Below the pieces are notes generated by a model that was not told where the DNA came from, did not search any database, and worked only from the letters and a program-made list of their open reading frames with translations. From Hymenopus coronatus (taxonomy: Eukaryota; Arthropoda; Insecta; Mantodea; Hymenopodidae): a stretch of 64,000 bases of DNA. Positions 48,517 to 57,705 of this stretch are shown piece by piece. The translations under genes were made by a program, and so were the position numbers. The DNA is taken from assembly GCA_030762935.1 (NCBI GenBank), contig CM060900.1, positions 370,031,132-370,095,131 on the forward strand, given 5' to 3'. Positions within the stretch are counted from its first letter, which is position 1. Each line of letters starts with the position of its first letter.

Positions 48517-49030
48517 ATGTTGAAATGGCTTGAGGTGATTGCAAATGAATTGCTCTCATCATTTGAATTTTATGACGATAATTTATCTGGTCGGGTGGAA
48601 AACACTGGATTGGCTTGCAAGGGAAATTCCAACTACAGTGATCATGATACAATGTTGGAAGTATCTACAGATGGATCAAATTCTGAACTTGCTGTAGATA
48701 CCTCACCACAATATGTAGGTAGAGATAATGTGACCATATGTATGTCCATCCACCACCACCTAACACACAAGGAAGAAGAATATTGTTATTCACCCCTTAG
48801 GTGTAAAACAAGGAGCTCAGTATGCAACAACAGAAATAAAACGTCAGAAATTCCACACTAAGAAAGCTGAGGCATCTAATAAGCCCAGTACCAGTGCAAG
48901 AAGTGAGAAATGCGTCTTCTGCTCTAAAAGAGGGGAAAAAAAAAAAAAATGCAAAATAACGGTAAGACGTGCTGAGTGCCATCTGCCCATCTGTGGAGAA
49001 TACACAATTTTACTACATTGTGTAGGAAAT
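48517..49030 (+). pseudogene. piggyBac-like fragment 1, including Cys-rich C-terminus
   Basis: The open frame 48517-48861 is acidic (FEFYDDNLSGRVENTG, then STDGSNSELAVDTSPQYVGR), like a piggyBac N-terminus. In the following frame HTKKAEASNKPSTSARSEKC leads to a cysteine cluster, CVFCSKRGEKKKK...C...CHLPICGEY, resembling the RING-like C-terminus of piggyBac transposases. The catalytic core between them is absent, which suggests an internal deletion. A conserved ATGTCGACCATT word upstream (48346) is shared with fragment 2 (49637). Confidence 0.55.
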
Positions 49031-49603
49031 GTCACAGAAATGAAGACACTTCTAAACACTAGATACGCTTGTTATAAAATAGTGAAACTATTCAGAAACA
49101 GATTCAATGTGTCAGTGTGAAAATTACACATAAAAAATGTCAAAATGATAAATAATTACTATGGAGGGTCTAGTAGATATAAACAATCCTACTGGATCAT
49201 TTAGTGCACCTATTTTGTTATAAAATTTCTAATTCTTATGCTATGTTGCAGTCTCTTTATAGAATAGTATTATTATGATTGTAATGTCAACAGAGTATTG
49301 TACTCTATATGTGTTTAGTGTATTATGCCCATTGTAAGTTGCGGTTCTAGAAGATAGTTTTGTAGAGGAATATAAAAAGTTGGTCATAATAAATTTATAA
49401 CAGAAGTCATCAAAGTATTTTGCTGCTATTAAAGAAAGCGAGTTAAATATTAATAAAGTAGCGTGGAACATTACAGTACCTACTAAAATAAAAAGTTAGC
49501 TGTAGGCTTCAGTTGTGTACTATTATACAATTTATTGATAAAGGAAATCCTAAAGACCATGTTCATATTTACTAAATGTCGCCACAGAATAGTGTGTTAG
49601 AAC

Positions 49604-51480
49604 CTGGGTAAACACTTTGCGGCCCCGCGCTCAAATGTCGACCATCAGCATTAGCATAATGACCTCGAACAATGTTAGGTTATTGTTGTTGTTGCTATTA
49701 TTATTATTATTATTATTATTATTGTTGTTTTTGATGCATGGTTGAGTGAAACTAGTACTTCTGTTGGTCCAGACTGCAGTGATTTGAACAAGGAAGGAAT
49801 ATCAGATGAATGTGTATGTGATGTGCCCTCTGTACACACTGATCATGTAACAGATTCAGAACAATCTGCAGGACATGACGCAGAAACCAAAAGAGATTTT
49901 CAGCTGATAAGCTCTAATATATTGGAAAAGATAAAATAACAGCATAGTCCATGCATACAACACACTCCAACATTCGAAGACCTAGACATAATATGTAGAA
50001 CACATACAGGCTGTAAAGGATTCATATTTCAAACTGGACTTACATATATCTCCAAAAAATGCATACTAAATATGCATGACCGAGGGACTTTCCTGATACA
50101 ACTCCACATGAAACAACTGTTCTAATTGGTCTTCTATACATGGCAGGCTTGAAAAAATGCTGCTCATATCAACATTCAAGAACTTTGGGCTGATGGTTGC
50201 ACATCTCCAGAATGTTTTTGTGCCATGATGTCAAGTCTCGGGTTCTCAATATTTCTTGGGGTTCTACACTTCAGCGATATGAACAATATAGCTAATAGAA
50301 AGAAAATCAATAATCTGTCCCCCATGAGAAGAATATTTTAGGAATTTGTCATCAGATGCATGAATAATTATTAATTAGGAGAAAACAATCACACTTGATG
50401 AGATACGACCTGCTTTCTGAGGAAGATGTAAATTCCGGCAGTACATTCCATCAAAACCATCAAAATATGGAATTAAAATTTTTGTATTGGTAGATTCTGA
50501 AACATTTTATATTTCAAATCTATAAATCTAACCAGGGTATCAACCTGAAGGTCTATACCATACTGATAATAAAGCATCTAGTCTTGCAAATAGAGTAGCA
50601 ATACCCATTTCAAAAAGCAGAAGCAGCATTACCATGGATAATTATTTTACATCTGTTCTGCTAGCTTTGGAGTTGCTACAGAAGAAACTACTGGATAATT
50701 ATTTTACATCTGTTCTGCTAGCTTTGGAGTTGCTAAAGAAGAAACTACTGTGGTTGGAACACTAAACATGAACAAAAAAGAAATTCCACCCATTTTTGTA
50801 AATACTAAGGAGAGGTAGCTTGTAATAGTATGTTTGGTTTCCTCAAAACAGGGTTTCTAGTGTCATATGTGCCTAAAAAGAAAAAAAAAAAAAAAAAAAA
50901 AAAAGTTGTTTTTTTCAATTCAACATTCTGGTGACAAACCTGATGAGGAAATCGGCAACCACAATATAACCGCACATAATTACCTGCTATAACAAAAGGT
51001 GGAGTCGATATTGTCGACGAACTGATATCTCAATATTCAGGATCTAGAATTTAGCTGCAGGTGGCCAGTGACAATATTGTTTAGCCGTTGAACATTAGTG
51101 CAATAAACCCACAGATAATTTATTACACTTATACATAGAAAAAATTAGACTGTCAAATATTTTTTTAAACATTTGGCTCTGTAACTTGTAAAACCCCATA
51201 AGAAAATATGTCTGTCTATTTCAAATTTGTCAGACAACTTGCAAGTCTCAATGAAGAAAATTGTTGCTAATGAAAAGGAGTATGCAGAAACTACAACTAC
51301 TGTGACAACTCCTGGTATATGTTCACTGTACCCTCGGTGAAAGAAGAACAGAAAAACCAAGAAAAGCTTTTGTAAATTTAACAAATATTTGTGTAATAAA
51401 CATGCAAGAATTACCTGTGTTAAGTGCCTTGAACTGACAGTGTTAACACCACCATCAGCATCATTTGTCTTTAGGACTAT
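49604..51480 (+). mobile_element. piggyBac-like DNA transposon 2, nearly full length, decayed
   Basis: Its left end near 49604 has ACACTTTGCGGCCCCGCGCT, reminiscent of piggyBac-type TTAACCCTTTGCGGC termini. The transposase spans 49742-51450. The right terminus was not recognised. Confidence 0.7.
49742..51450 (+). pseudogene. piggyBac-like transposase, many lesions, duplicated catalytic segment
   Basis: The acidic N-terminus (49742-49939) is followed in shifting frames by NIQELWADGCTSPECFCAMM, NRKKINNLSPMRRIF, TLDEIRPAF (first catalytic D), FRQYIPSKPSKYGIKIFVLV, MDNYFTSVLLALELLQKKLL (second D), FGFLKTGFLVSYVPKKKK and GGVDIVDELISQYS (third catalytic region). A Cys-rich end follows (SFCKFNKYLCNKHARITCVKC). 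The 57-bp unit encoding DNYFTSVLLALELLQKKLL is tandemly duplicated at 50636 and 50693. The Lys codons of YVPKK are expanded to a long A run near 50879-50904. It is certainly inactive. Confidence 0.8.
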
Positions 51481-52005
51481 ATTGAATTTGTGCTGTTATG
51501 CTGAATGAATTTGTGCTATCTTTAGCACGAAATGTATATATGTATAGTACCACGTATAACAGAACCTAAACTCATAATTTTTTTCAATGAAGACACTGAA
51601 TTTTAATATCTTTCAAATACCTACATATGCTACATTTAGTCAATTGTGAGTTAATATTCTTTACTTGTTTTGAAGACAAATATTTTTTGATTCCTTCAAA
51701 AAAAGTCATTTGAAGTAGATCTAAAAAAAATTATAGTTTGCGTGTTACTAAATTGTGTCACTGACATAACGTTATCTCTTGCATTTATTAACACGAGTAA
51801 AATGCTTGCAGTGTGACAAACTGTGTCACAACAATGATAGTGACAAATGATGGATTATTACCTAATTTTTACTTTCTTCATACGCACTATGTACATAGTG
51901 TATAGAGAAAGTATTGCACTCCAACAAAAATTCGATACCAAGATTTCACCAGAAATATATGTTTTAGGGTAGCCAATATCAAAAAAAAAGCATTTTCACA
52001 AAAGG

Positions 52006-52042
<37 letters not shown>

Positions 52043-53038
52043 GTGTGTCTGTGAACACGATAACTCAAAAACGAAAAGTCGATAAAATACCAAACTTGGT
52101 ATTTAAGTTGAGTATCTTCCAGGGATGCGACACGAAGATTTTGAGAAAAATCCCCCCACCCCCAACTACCCTTTACATGGTACTTTTTTCGAAAATTTTG
52201 ATTTTCTCGAAAATGGCTCTTAACGATTCTGATTAAAATTTCGGATATTAAACATATTTACCTGACAAATGAAATGTATATCTTGAATTTTCTAGGAATA
52301 GCCTCTGAAGAGTGGTTTATTCTGGATGAATTTTACTAAATTTTGAATGACTGCTAAACCGTAAGAGATGAACAAAAACTTACTACACAAAAAATGTAGA
52401 GCACTTTAAAACACACAACTTGTGTTATATACATTTTTTTCCTGGTGTTCGTCGTTTTTGTGACATTCCTTATTTTTGGTTTCTGCTGTGAAAAACATAT
52501 ACTTTTCTCATACAGGAACTTGTCAACTCCTATCCATATAAACAAAGGAACTTCATTGACATAGCAACCAGCTTTTGACTATCACTTTAACCTACAGTTG
52601 TCCCTTATTTTGCTTCTACTTACAAGGAAGCGAGTAATAAGACTATTTCTGCTAATTTTTTCTGATTAGCATAAAGTAAATAGAAGTATAAGCTTTTTAA
52701 GAATTATTTGTTGCAGGGATATGGAGAAAATCATGTGAATGTTACACATCAGATTTTTTCTGTTGTTTGAATATTGATTAATTAAAATTTTAAAGTTAGG
52801 CAGGCAAATGGACAGAAGAATGGAAGTATAAATGGATAAACAAATGGGAGGAAGATATGCATGTAATTTTACCAATCTCATATTTTGTAGATAATGTCAC
52901 AGATTTCTCAAACCTAGTAAGCTATTAGTTTATTTTATATATTTTCATCAGATATAAAAATCTTTAACTTGTAAGAAAGTGCCTATCCACTGATATACCT
53001 TCTATGTTTTAAACTGGTGTATTTTGAGAACTTCTTAC
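51481..53038. other. AT-rich non-coding DNA, probably CAPS intron
   Basis: No coding similarity is seen. Bases 52009-52040 are a (GT)n run. The following 190 bases (GAACACGATAACTCAAAAAC, ACCAAACTTGGTATTTAAG, CTCGAAAATGGCTC) resemble a repeat often seen next to (GT)n in invertebrate genomes; its class is unknown to me. The donor side of the CAPS exon lies at 53038. Confidence 0.6.
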
Positions 53039-53227
53039 CTCCTTGAATTTTAGAGATTGTTGAATTCTTTCCAGCTGGTGTTACAGGAGGTGTAGGCTTG
53101 TGTGACTGCCCAGTAGCTCTGTACATGGCCATAACCCAAAAATGACATTCATTTTCATCATCGCTTGCATAAAGAATACTGTCACCTTCCTTTACAGCAT
53201 TGAAAAAGAAACGATCACCTTCCAAAT
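53039..53227 (-). CDS. Cadps: Exon of calcium-dependent secretion activator (CAPS/CADPS), PH-domain end
   Basis: This is the only host exon found. The minus strand encodes [40 protein letters not shown] and [24 protein letters not shown] proteins have [10 protein letters not shown]...ASDDEQ...[16 protein letters not shown] at the end of their PH domain, which binds phosphoinositides. CAPS primes dense-core vesicles for calcium-triggered release at the plasma membrane. An acceptor (pyrimidine-rich CTCCTTTCTGTGGTAG) precedes 53227. A donor (GAG followed by GTAAGA) follows 53039. The reading frame is intact with a split first codon. No other CAPS exon was found by eye, so flanking introns are long. 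Confidence 0.9.
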
Positions 53228-53465
53228 CTACCACAGAAAGGAGTGATCTCAGCTAAACTGGCATTAAATATGATGATGGATATTAGTAACAACAGCAATG
53301 ATGATGATGACGACGATGATTTTGTTAACAAATACTTCTCAAAGGTATTTTAATCTATGCAGAAAATCATTAACACATATTCACATTCTTTGCTATGCAC
53401 AGATATTTGTAACATTATTGCCACTGAATTCACACACACCCCACCCCACACCACACCAAAAACAT

Positions 53466-53467
<2 letters not shown>

Positions 53468-53497
<30 letters not shown>
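53468..53497. repeat. (CA)n microsatellite
   Basis: A pure CA dinucleotide run in the intron upstream of the CAPS exon (relative to the minus-strand gene). Confidence 0.95.
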
Positions 53498-53499
<2 letters not shown>

Positions 53500-53834
53500 G
53501 ATGCAACTTGGCAACTTGCAGCGATATATCTGCCTGGAGATAAAACATACAAATCATTCCACATCAAATTGCAAAATATTCTGGTCTCCATTCTTCAAAC
53601 CTATTGTACATTTTTTTATGCTTTTTATAGGTAAATTAAAGACATCCTTGTATTTCTATTTTGCCCTAACTTCATTACTTGGAATTTTTATGAGATCAAA
53701 ATTAAAGAAATAAGAAACATTGAAATTGAATTTTATTTATGGATGTTCTTTAACTGCTGCAGTACTGAGTGTCCTATTCTATATTGGTCATGAGAGACTG
53801 CTGAATTTTGTTCAGAGGCCCCTTTATCAGCTTT

Positions 53835-54012
53835 GAGTTTTTTACATGCTGTAAATCTACGACATAGACCACCAGCTTTATTTCCCTTCTGAAGGAAGCC
53901 ATGCTACGGATTTTCACACCTGAAGAAATTCAATACTCTCCGCTGGGTTTGAACCTGCAACCTTGGGAACCAGTGGCTAGCATGTTAACCCTTAGACCAA
54001 CAAGGAGGACAT
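53835..54012 (-). mobile_element. tRNA-derived SINE, second family
   Basis: The minus strand has box A TTGGTCTAAGGGTTAACATG and box B CAGGTTCAAACCCAG. A body follows: GTGTGAAAATCCGTAGCATG, GCTTCCTTCAGAAGGGAAAT and TCGTAGATTTACAGCATG, a layout I recognise from widespread arthropod SINEs. The head differs from the SINE at 27290. No clear A tail or target duplication is seen, so it is old. Confidence 0.75.
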
Positions 54013-54336
54013 GGAAATTGCATCCACTCTGATGTATGCAGCATATTAATTGTTGTATGAAGTTGAGACAAATGTTATTTTTGTTTTGTTTAAAGATCTA
54101 TTCACTATGTCCTAGTATACAACTTTTTGTAAATTTTTTATTAATTTAACTATAGTTTTGAAATATCAGTATAATCTATATTTAATTCTCTTTATGGGTG
54201 AGGAACTAAAGTTTGGAAGACTAATAAATGAACAGAAAAAAATATCTAAAAAATGTTAAAATAAGAACTGAAGCTTTCCTGGCGACGTGTTAATTCAAAA
54301 TCTTCTCAGGCTTCTAGCCAGGTAAAAACTTGGCTT

Positions 54337-54377
54337 GACACCAATGTTTTGAAGAAGTGCATCTTCCTCGTCTTCAG
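54337..54377 (-). ncRNA. Hammerhead-like motif, left arm, core mutated
   Basis: Minus strand: CTGAAGA, helix II CGAGGAAG/CTTCTTC, then AAAAC instead of GAAAC, and GTC. The G-to-A change in the GAAA core box is a CpG-type mutation and should abolish self-cleavage. Confidence 0.5.
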
Positions 54378-54988
54378 GGTGAACTGATGGTTTGAGCTTG
54401 CGGAGACTGGTATTTATAAGAGCTGGGATGAAGCTAACATCTGATTGGTTCGCGTGATATTATGGCCTGGTATTTAAGATGACTGAGACATGGGCACGGA
54501 CTTCGTAGAAAACTATTTATAGCAGTTATTCGGCTAATGTTTTGTGTTTGAGCACGCACCTGCTAGAAAATAAGTCGTGGAAGACTGCAGGTAGCGGATT
54601 AGGTATTAAGGCTCTTTAATATTGGTGTCCATGCTGAACTTAATTGTAGGCCAGAATCGCGATTTAGATTATTAGTTTCAGATGAGATGGCTAAAGCTTC
54701 TTTTTTTTTTTTTTTTTTCTGGGAGAGGAGAGTAAAAGAAGCTTTAGCCATCTCATCTGAAACTAATAATCTAAATCGCGATTCTGGCCTACAATTAAGT
54801 TCAGCATGGACACCAATGTTAAAGAGCCTTAATACCTAATCCACTACCTGCAGTCTTCCAAGACTTATTTTCTAGCAGGTGCGTGCTCAAACACAAAACA
54901 TTAGCCGAATAACTGCTATAAATAGTTTTCTAGAAGTCCGTGCCCATGTCTCAGTCATCTTAAATACCAGGCCATAATATCACGCGAA

Positions 54989-55054
54989 CCAATCAGATGT
55001 TAGCTTCATCCAGCTCCTATAAATACCAGTCTCCGCAAGCTCAAACCATCAGTT
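54989..55054 (+). promoter_or_regulatory. PLE terminal promoter: CCAAT, TATA, initiator
   Basis: CCAAT at 54989-54993, TATAAATA at 55018-55025 and an arthropod-type initiator TCAGTT at 55049-55054 are spaced as in a pol II core promoter, with the putative start A at 55051. The hammerhead-like motif begins 8 bases downstream. The same elements occur at 23192-23270 and, reversed, in the left arm. Confidence 0.6.
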
Positions 55055-55058
55055 CACC

Positions 55059-55099
55059 CTGAAGACGAGGAAGATGCACTTCTTCGAAACGTTGGTGTC
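55059..55099 (+). ncRNA. Hammerhead-like ribozyme motif, best preserved copy
   Basis: The motif has CTGAAGA (55059-55065), a helix II of 7-8 bp (CGAGGAAG with CTTCTTCG around ATGCA), GAAAC (55086-55090), a possible short helix III (ACG with TGT around TTGG) and GTC (55097-55099). Hammerhead ribozymes in PLE terminal repeats are established. I do not see a convincing helix I, so activity needs folding and cleavage tests. Confidence 0.6.
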
Positions 55100-55155
55100 A
55101 AGCCAAGTTTTTACCTGGCTAGAAGCCCGAGAAGATTTTGAATTAAATGTTAAAA

Positions 55156-56511
55156 GCTTAAATCAATGCTGACACATTGTACTTCTCTTTAAAGATATTA
55201 ATGGAGACAGTTAACATAACACTACCATGAAAGATGCATTCCCTGTAAGATGCATTGTATGCTATTTCTGATATTCTATTACTTGATAAAATTTTATCAT
55301 GTCTCTTTATTTACACCACCTTTGAGAAAGAAGGTATAACATTTATAGCATTCAGTTTGCTACCATTTTTCCAATTATCCAGAATATAGCAATAAGCCTC
55401 AAACTAGTAATGAATGACAACACTGCTGTAGCTGTATGTGAGAAGAATTTTGTTTTTGGTTTTGTGTAGTTATTGTTTAGACCAATTAAAATGAATGACT
55501 GTACCAACCAGTACTCAAACACCTCTAATGCATGTAACCATGGCCATAATTACAAGAAAGATACTTCAACAAGGCTAAACAACTGAATATAAAACACACC
55601 CAGGTGAAATACAATCTTAAATCTTGTGCCAATGTAGTAAAAATGTCATTATTACCAGATATTGAACCCAGCGCTGTGAAGGTCAACAGTAGTGATACAA
55701 TACCCAGTTACTCTAGTGATCAGAATTTACTTGAAGGACTTCTTAGCCAACTAAGAAACTGAACATTCAGTATTCTCAGAGATAAGACTTAGAAATGCTT
55801 AAAAAAGTTTGGGATCAATGGCCAAAATGCCAATTAAGAAGAAAAAACTCTCATAGAAAAAGTAGATGTTCTCATCAGAAATATTTAAAGATAAAGAAGA
55901 ACCTTGAAGTAAATATTTTTAGTATTAAGAAGATGAGGCAAATGCATCCATTAGGGAGCAGAATAATGCAGTATAATTGATAAACAACAGGAGTATTTCT
56001 GGAATACTGATGACAGGAATATTAAAACTCAAATATTTTTGAGGATTAGCTATACAGAAGAATTAGGGAATAATTCAAAGCACCAACCCATAATTTGTAT
56101 TGCAAAGATCCTAGCTTCAGAAAGGTAAATCTCTAAACTATAAAATAATCTAGAAAAAAGTTTAGATGCAGCTACAATGTGCAGAAAGCACTTCATTATT
56201 ATATAAATGCTGAAATAAGTTGCATCGTGGTCAGAAGACATGGAGCAGCTTTATAACTTTCATTTTTGTAAAAGAACATGAACATAATACAAACCAAAAG
56301 GGATTGTTGCTATCAAGACATTTAGATCCTTTAAGGATAAACATTGAAATACAAAAGTTAGTTTGTGAACATATTTTATAAAATGAGACAAAAGAATTGT
56401 ACCTCCTGAAGTCAGCAAATATGTTTGGTTTGTGTGTGAGCTCATCATGAAAACTTAAAAGTTGCTAATTGATGGCACAAGCATTGTGAAGCTATAAAAC
56501 AATCTAACGAG
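55156..56511. other. AT-rich non-coding DNA, no recognised gene
   Basis: Only short open frames without family features are seen. A Lys-rich frame near 55795-55980 reflects A-rich DNA. Confidence 0.6.
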
Positions 56512-57705
56512 TAAGTCAAAAAACTACGAACCAGCTGCACAGTGTTTTACCTGTCCGTGTCCACAGTGCTCGTTGCCATATACTGCTATCTTAGAAAGAC
56601 ACGGATAAAACCATACAACATATTTAAAACTACTTTTAAAGAATTTACTTACCAAAATTATGAATGGAGATGCTGAACCTCGCCACTAACATTGTCCATA
56701 CATTTTAGGCTCCTCTTTAGGAGACTATTCATCACTCTCAGTAGTTCACCTTGAGAAAGGTTGGCAATTTCCTGATATTTTGTTTTAATTCTTCCTGGGT
56801 GTGTGCATTTGTCTTGTACACTTTATGTTTTAAGTTACCTCAGAGATAGAAATTGCAGGGGGTTAAGTTGGGGGACCAAGGGAGCCACAAATCTCTACTA
56901 ATAATTCTGTCCTGAAACACACTTTCAACTGTTCTTATCAAAAGTTAGGCCTTTTGAGCTGTTGCAGAATCTTGTTGAAAAAAGGCAAAATCACACTCCC
57001 TGTCTGTTAATTCTGTAACAAAAGGGGGCAAAATTGTATTTTAGTATGTACAGAAGTCCGCTGTTGGAGGGAAAAAAAAAAAAAAAAAAAAAAAAAAAAT
57101 AAATAAAAAAATTGCCTCTTTCTCCGCTAATGGCACACCATAAACCATGAAGGGGTACTCCATGAACAATCAGGTCATTTAGGTTTATCAGAGCTCCAGT
57201 AACAATTATTTTGTGTGTACATGTATCCATGAAGGTAGAACCCAGCCTCATGTATGAAAAATATAAAATGTGGGTCTGTTTTGCCATTGTATACACTACT
57301 TAGAGTCTACTCACAAAATGGGCACCAAATTTTAGAATCACTTGGTGAAAGAGCGTGCCACAGTTATTTTATATAGTTTTAACTTTAGTAGTTTAGTACC
57401 TCTTTGCACAGAGCCATAAGAAATATTGTTAAAGACACCTAAGCAATTTTTGGGGGGAATTCTCCAAATAATAATCGATGTCATCTAACGTTTCTTCAGT
57501 AAAACCCATACACCATCTTTTAATTTTCTTACCCAGAATACTTCCTGTAGCCTGAAATTTACAGTAAAGTTCATGGATTTTTGTATGGCCTGCAACTTAT
57601 ACATTTGGAAATCTTTCTGCAGATTGACCTTTCAGTTAGTGAGCTGACTAAGTTAACATATATGGTTTATAAATAAATACACACTGTGCAGCAGAAAACA
57701 AATTA
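56512..57705 (-). mobile_element. Tc1/mariner-superfamily element, decayed
   Basis: The outer parts share an inverted CTGCACAGTGT word: CCAGCTGCACAGTGT near 56531 and, inverted, CTGCTGCACAGTGTG near 57690. Between them lies a minus-strand transposase relic. The 1.2-kb length suits the superfamily. Confidence 0.7.
56640..57640 (-). pseudogene. Transposase with DUF4817-type HTH, decayed
   Basis: From the high-coordinate end: FPNV...GHTKIHELYCKFQATGSILG, GFTEETLDDIDYYLENSPQK, LKLKLYKITVVH-like sequence, then THKIIVTGALINLNDLIVHG and GLWCAISGERG. A phenylalanine run comes from an expanded T tract on the coding strand (A run 57071-57100). FAFFQQDSATAQ (second catalytic D) follows, then WLPWSPNLTPCNFYL (third position D to N) and GNLKHKVYKTNAHTQEELKQ. 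There are several stops. The order of motifs is that of insect mariner-like elements with a DUF4817 N-terminus. Confidence 0.8.

Larger units (their letters stand above)
54262..55144. mobile_element. Foldback unit of two inverted Penelope-like 3' ends (883 bp)
   Basis: The left arm (54262-54700, reverse) and right arm (54736-55144, forward) are near-identical PLE 3' ends of about 410-440 bp. They are separated by a T18 run and a short loop (54701-54735). The right arm starts inside the GIY-YIG region (WERRVKEALAISSETNNLNR, LSSAWTPMLKSLNT then stop) and continues through the 3' UTR. A perfect 11-bp duplication AAATGTTAAAA flanks the whole unit (54251-54261 and 55145-55155), so it was integrated once as a palindrome. 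The left arm extends 35 bases farther at the outer end. Confidence 0.9.
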
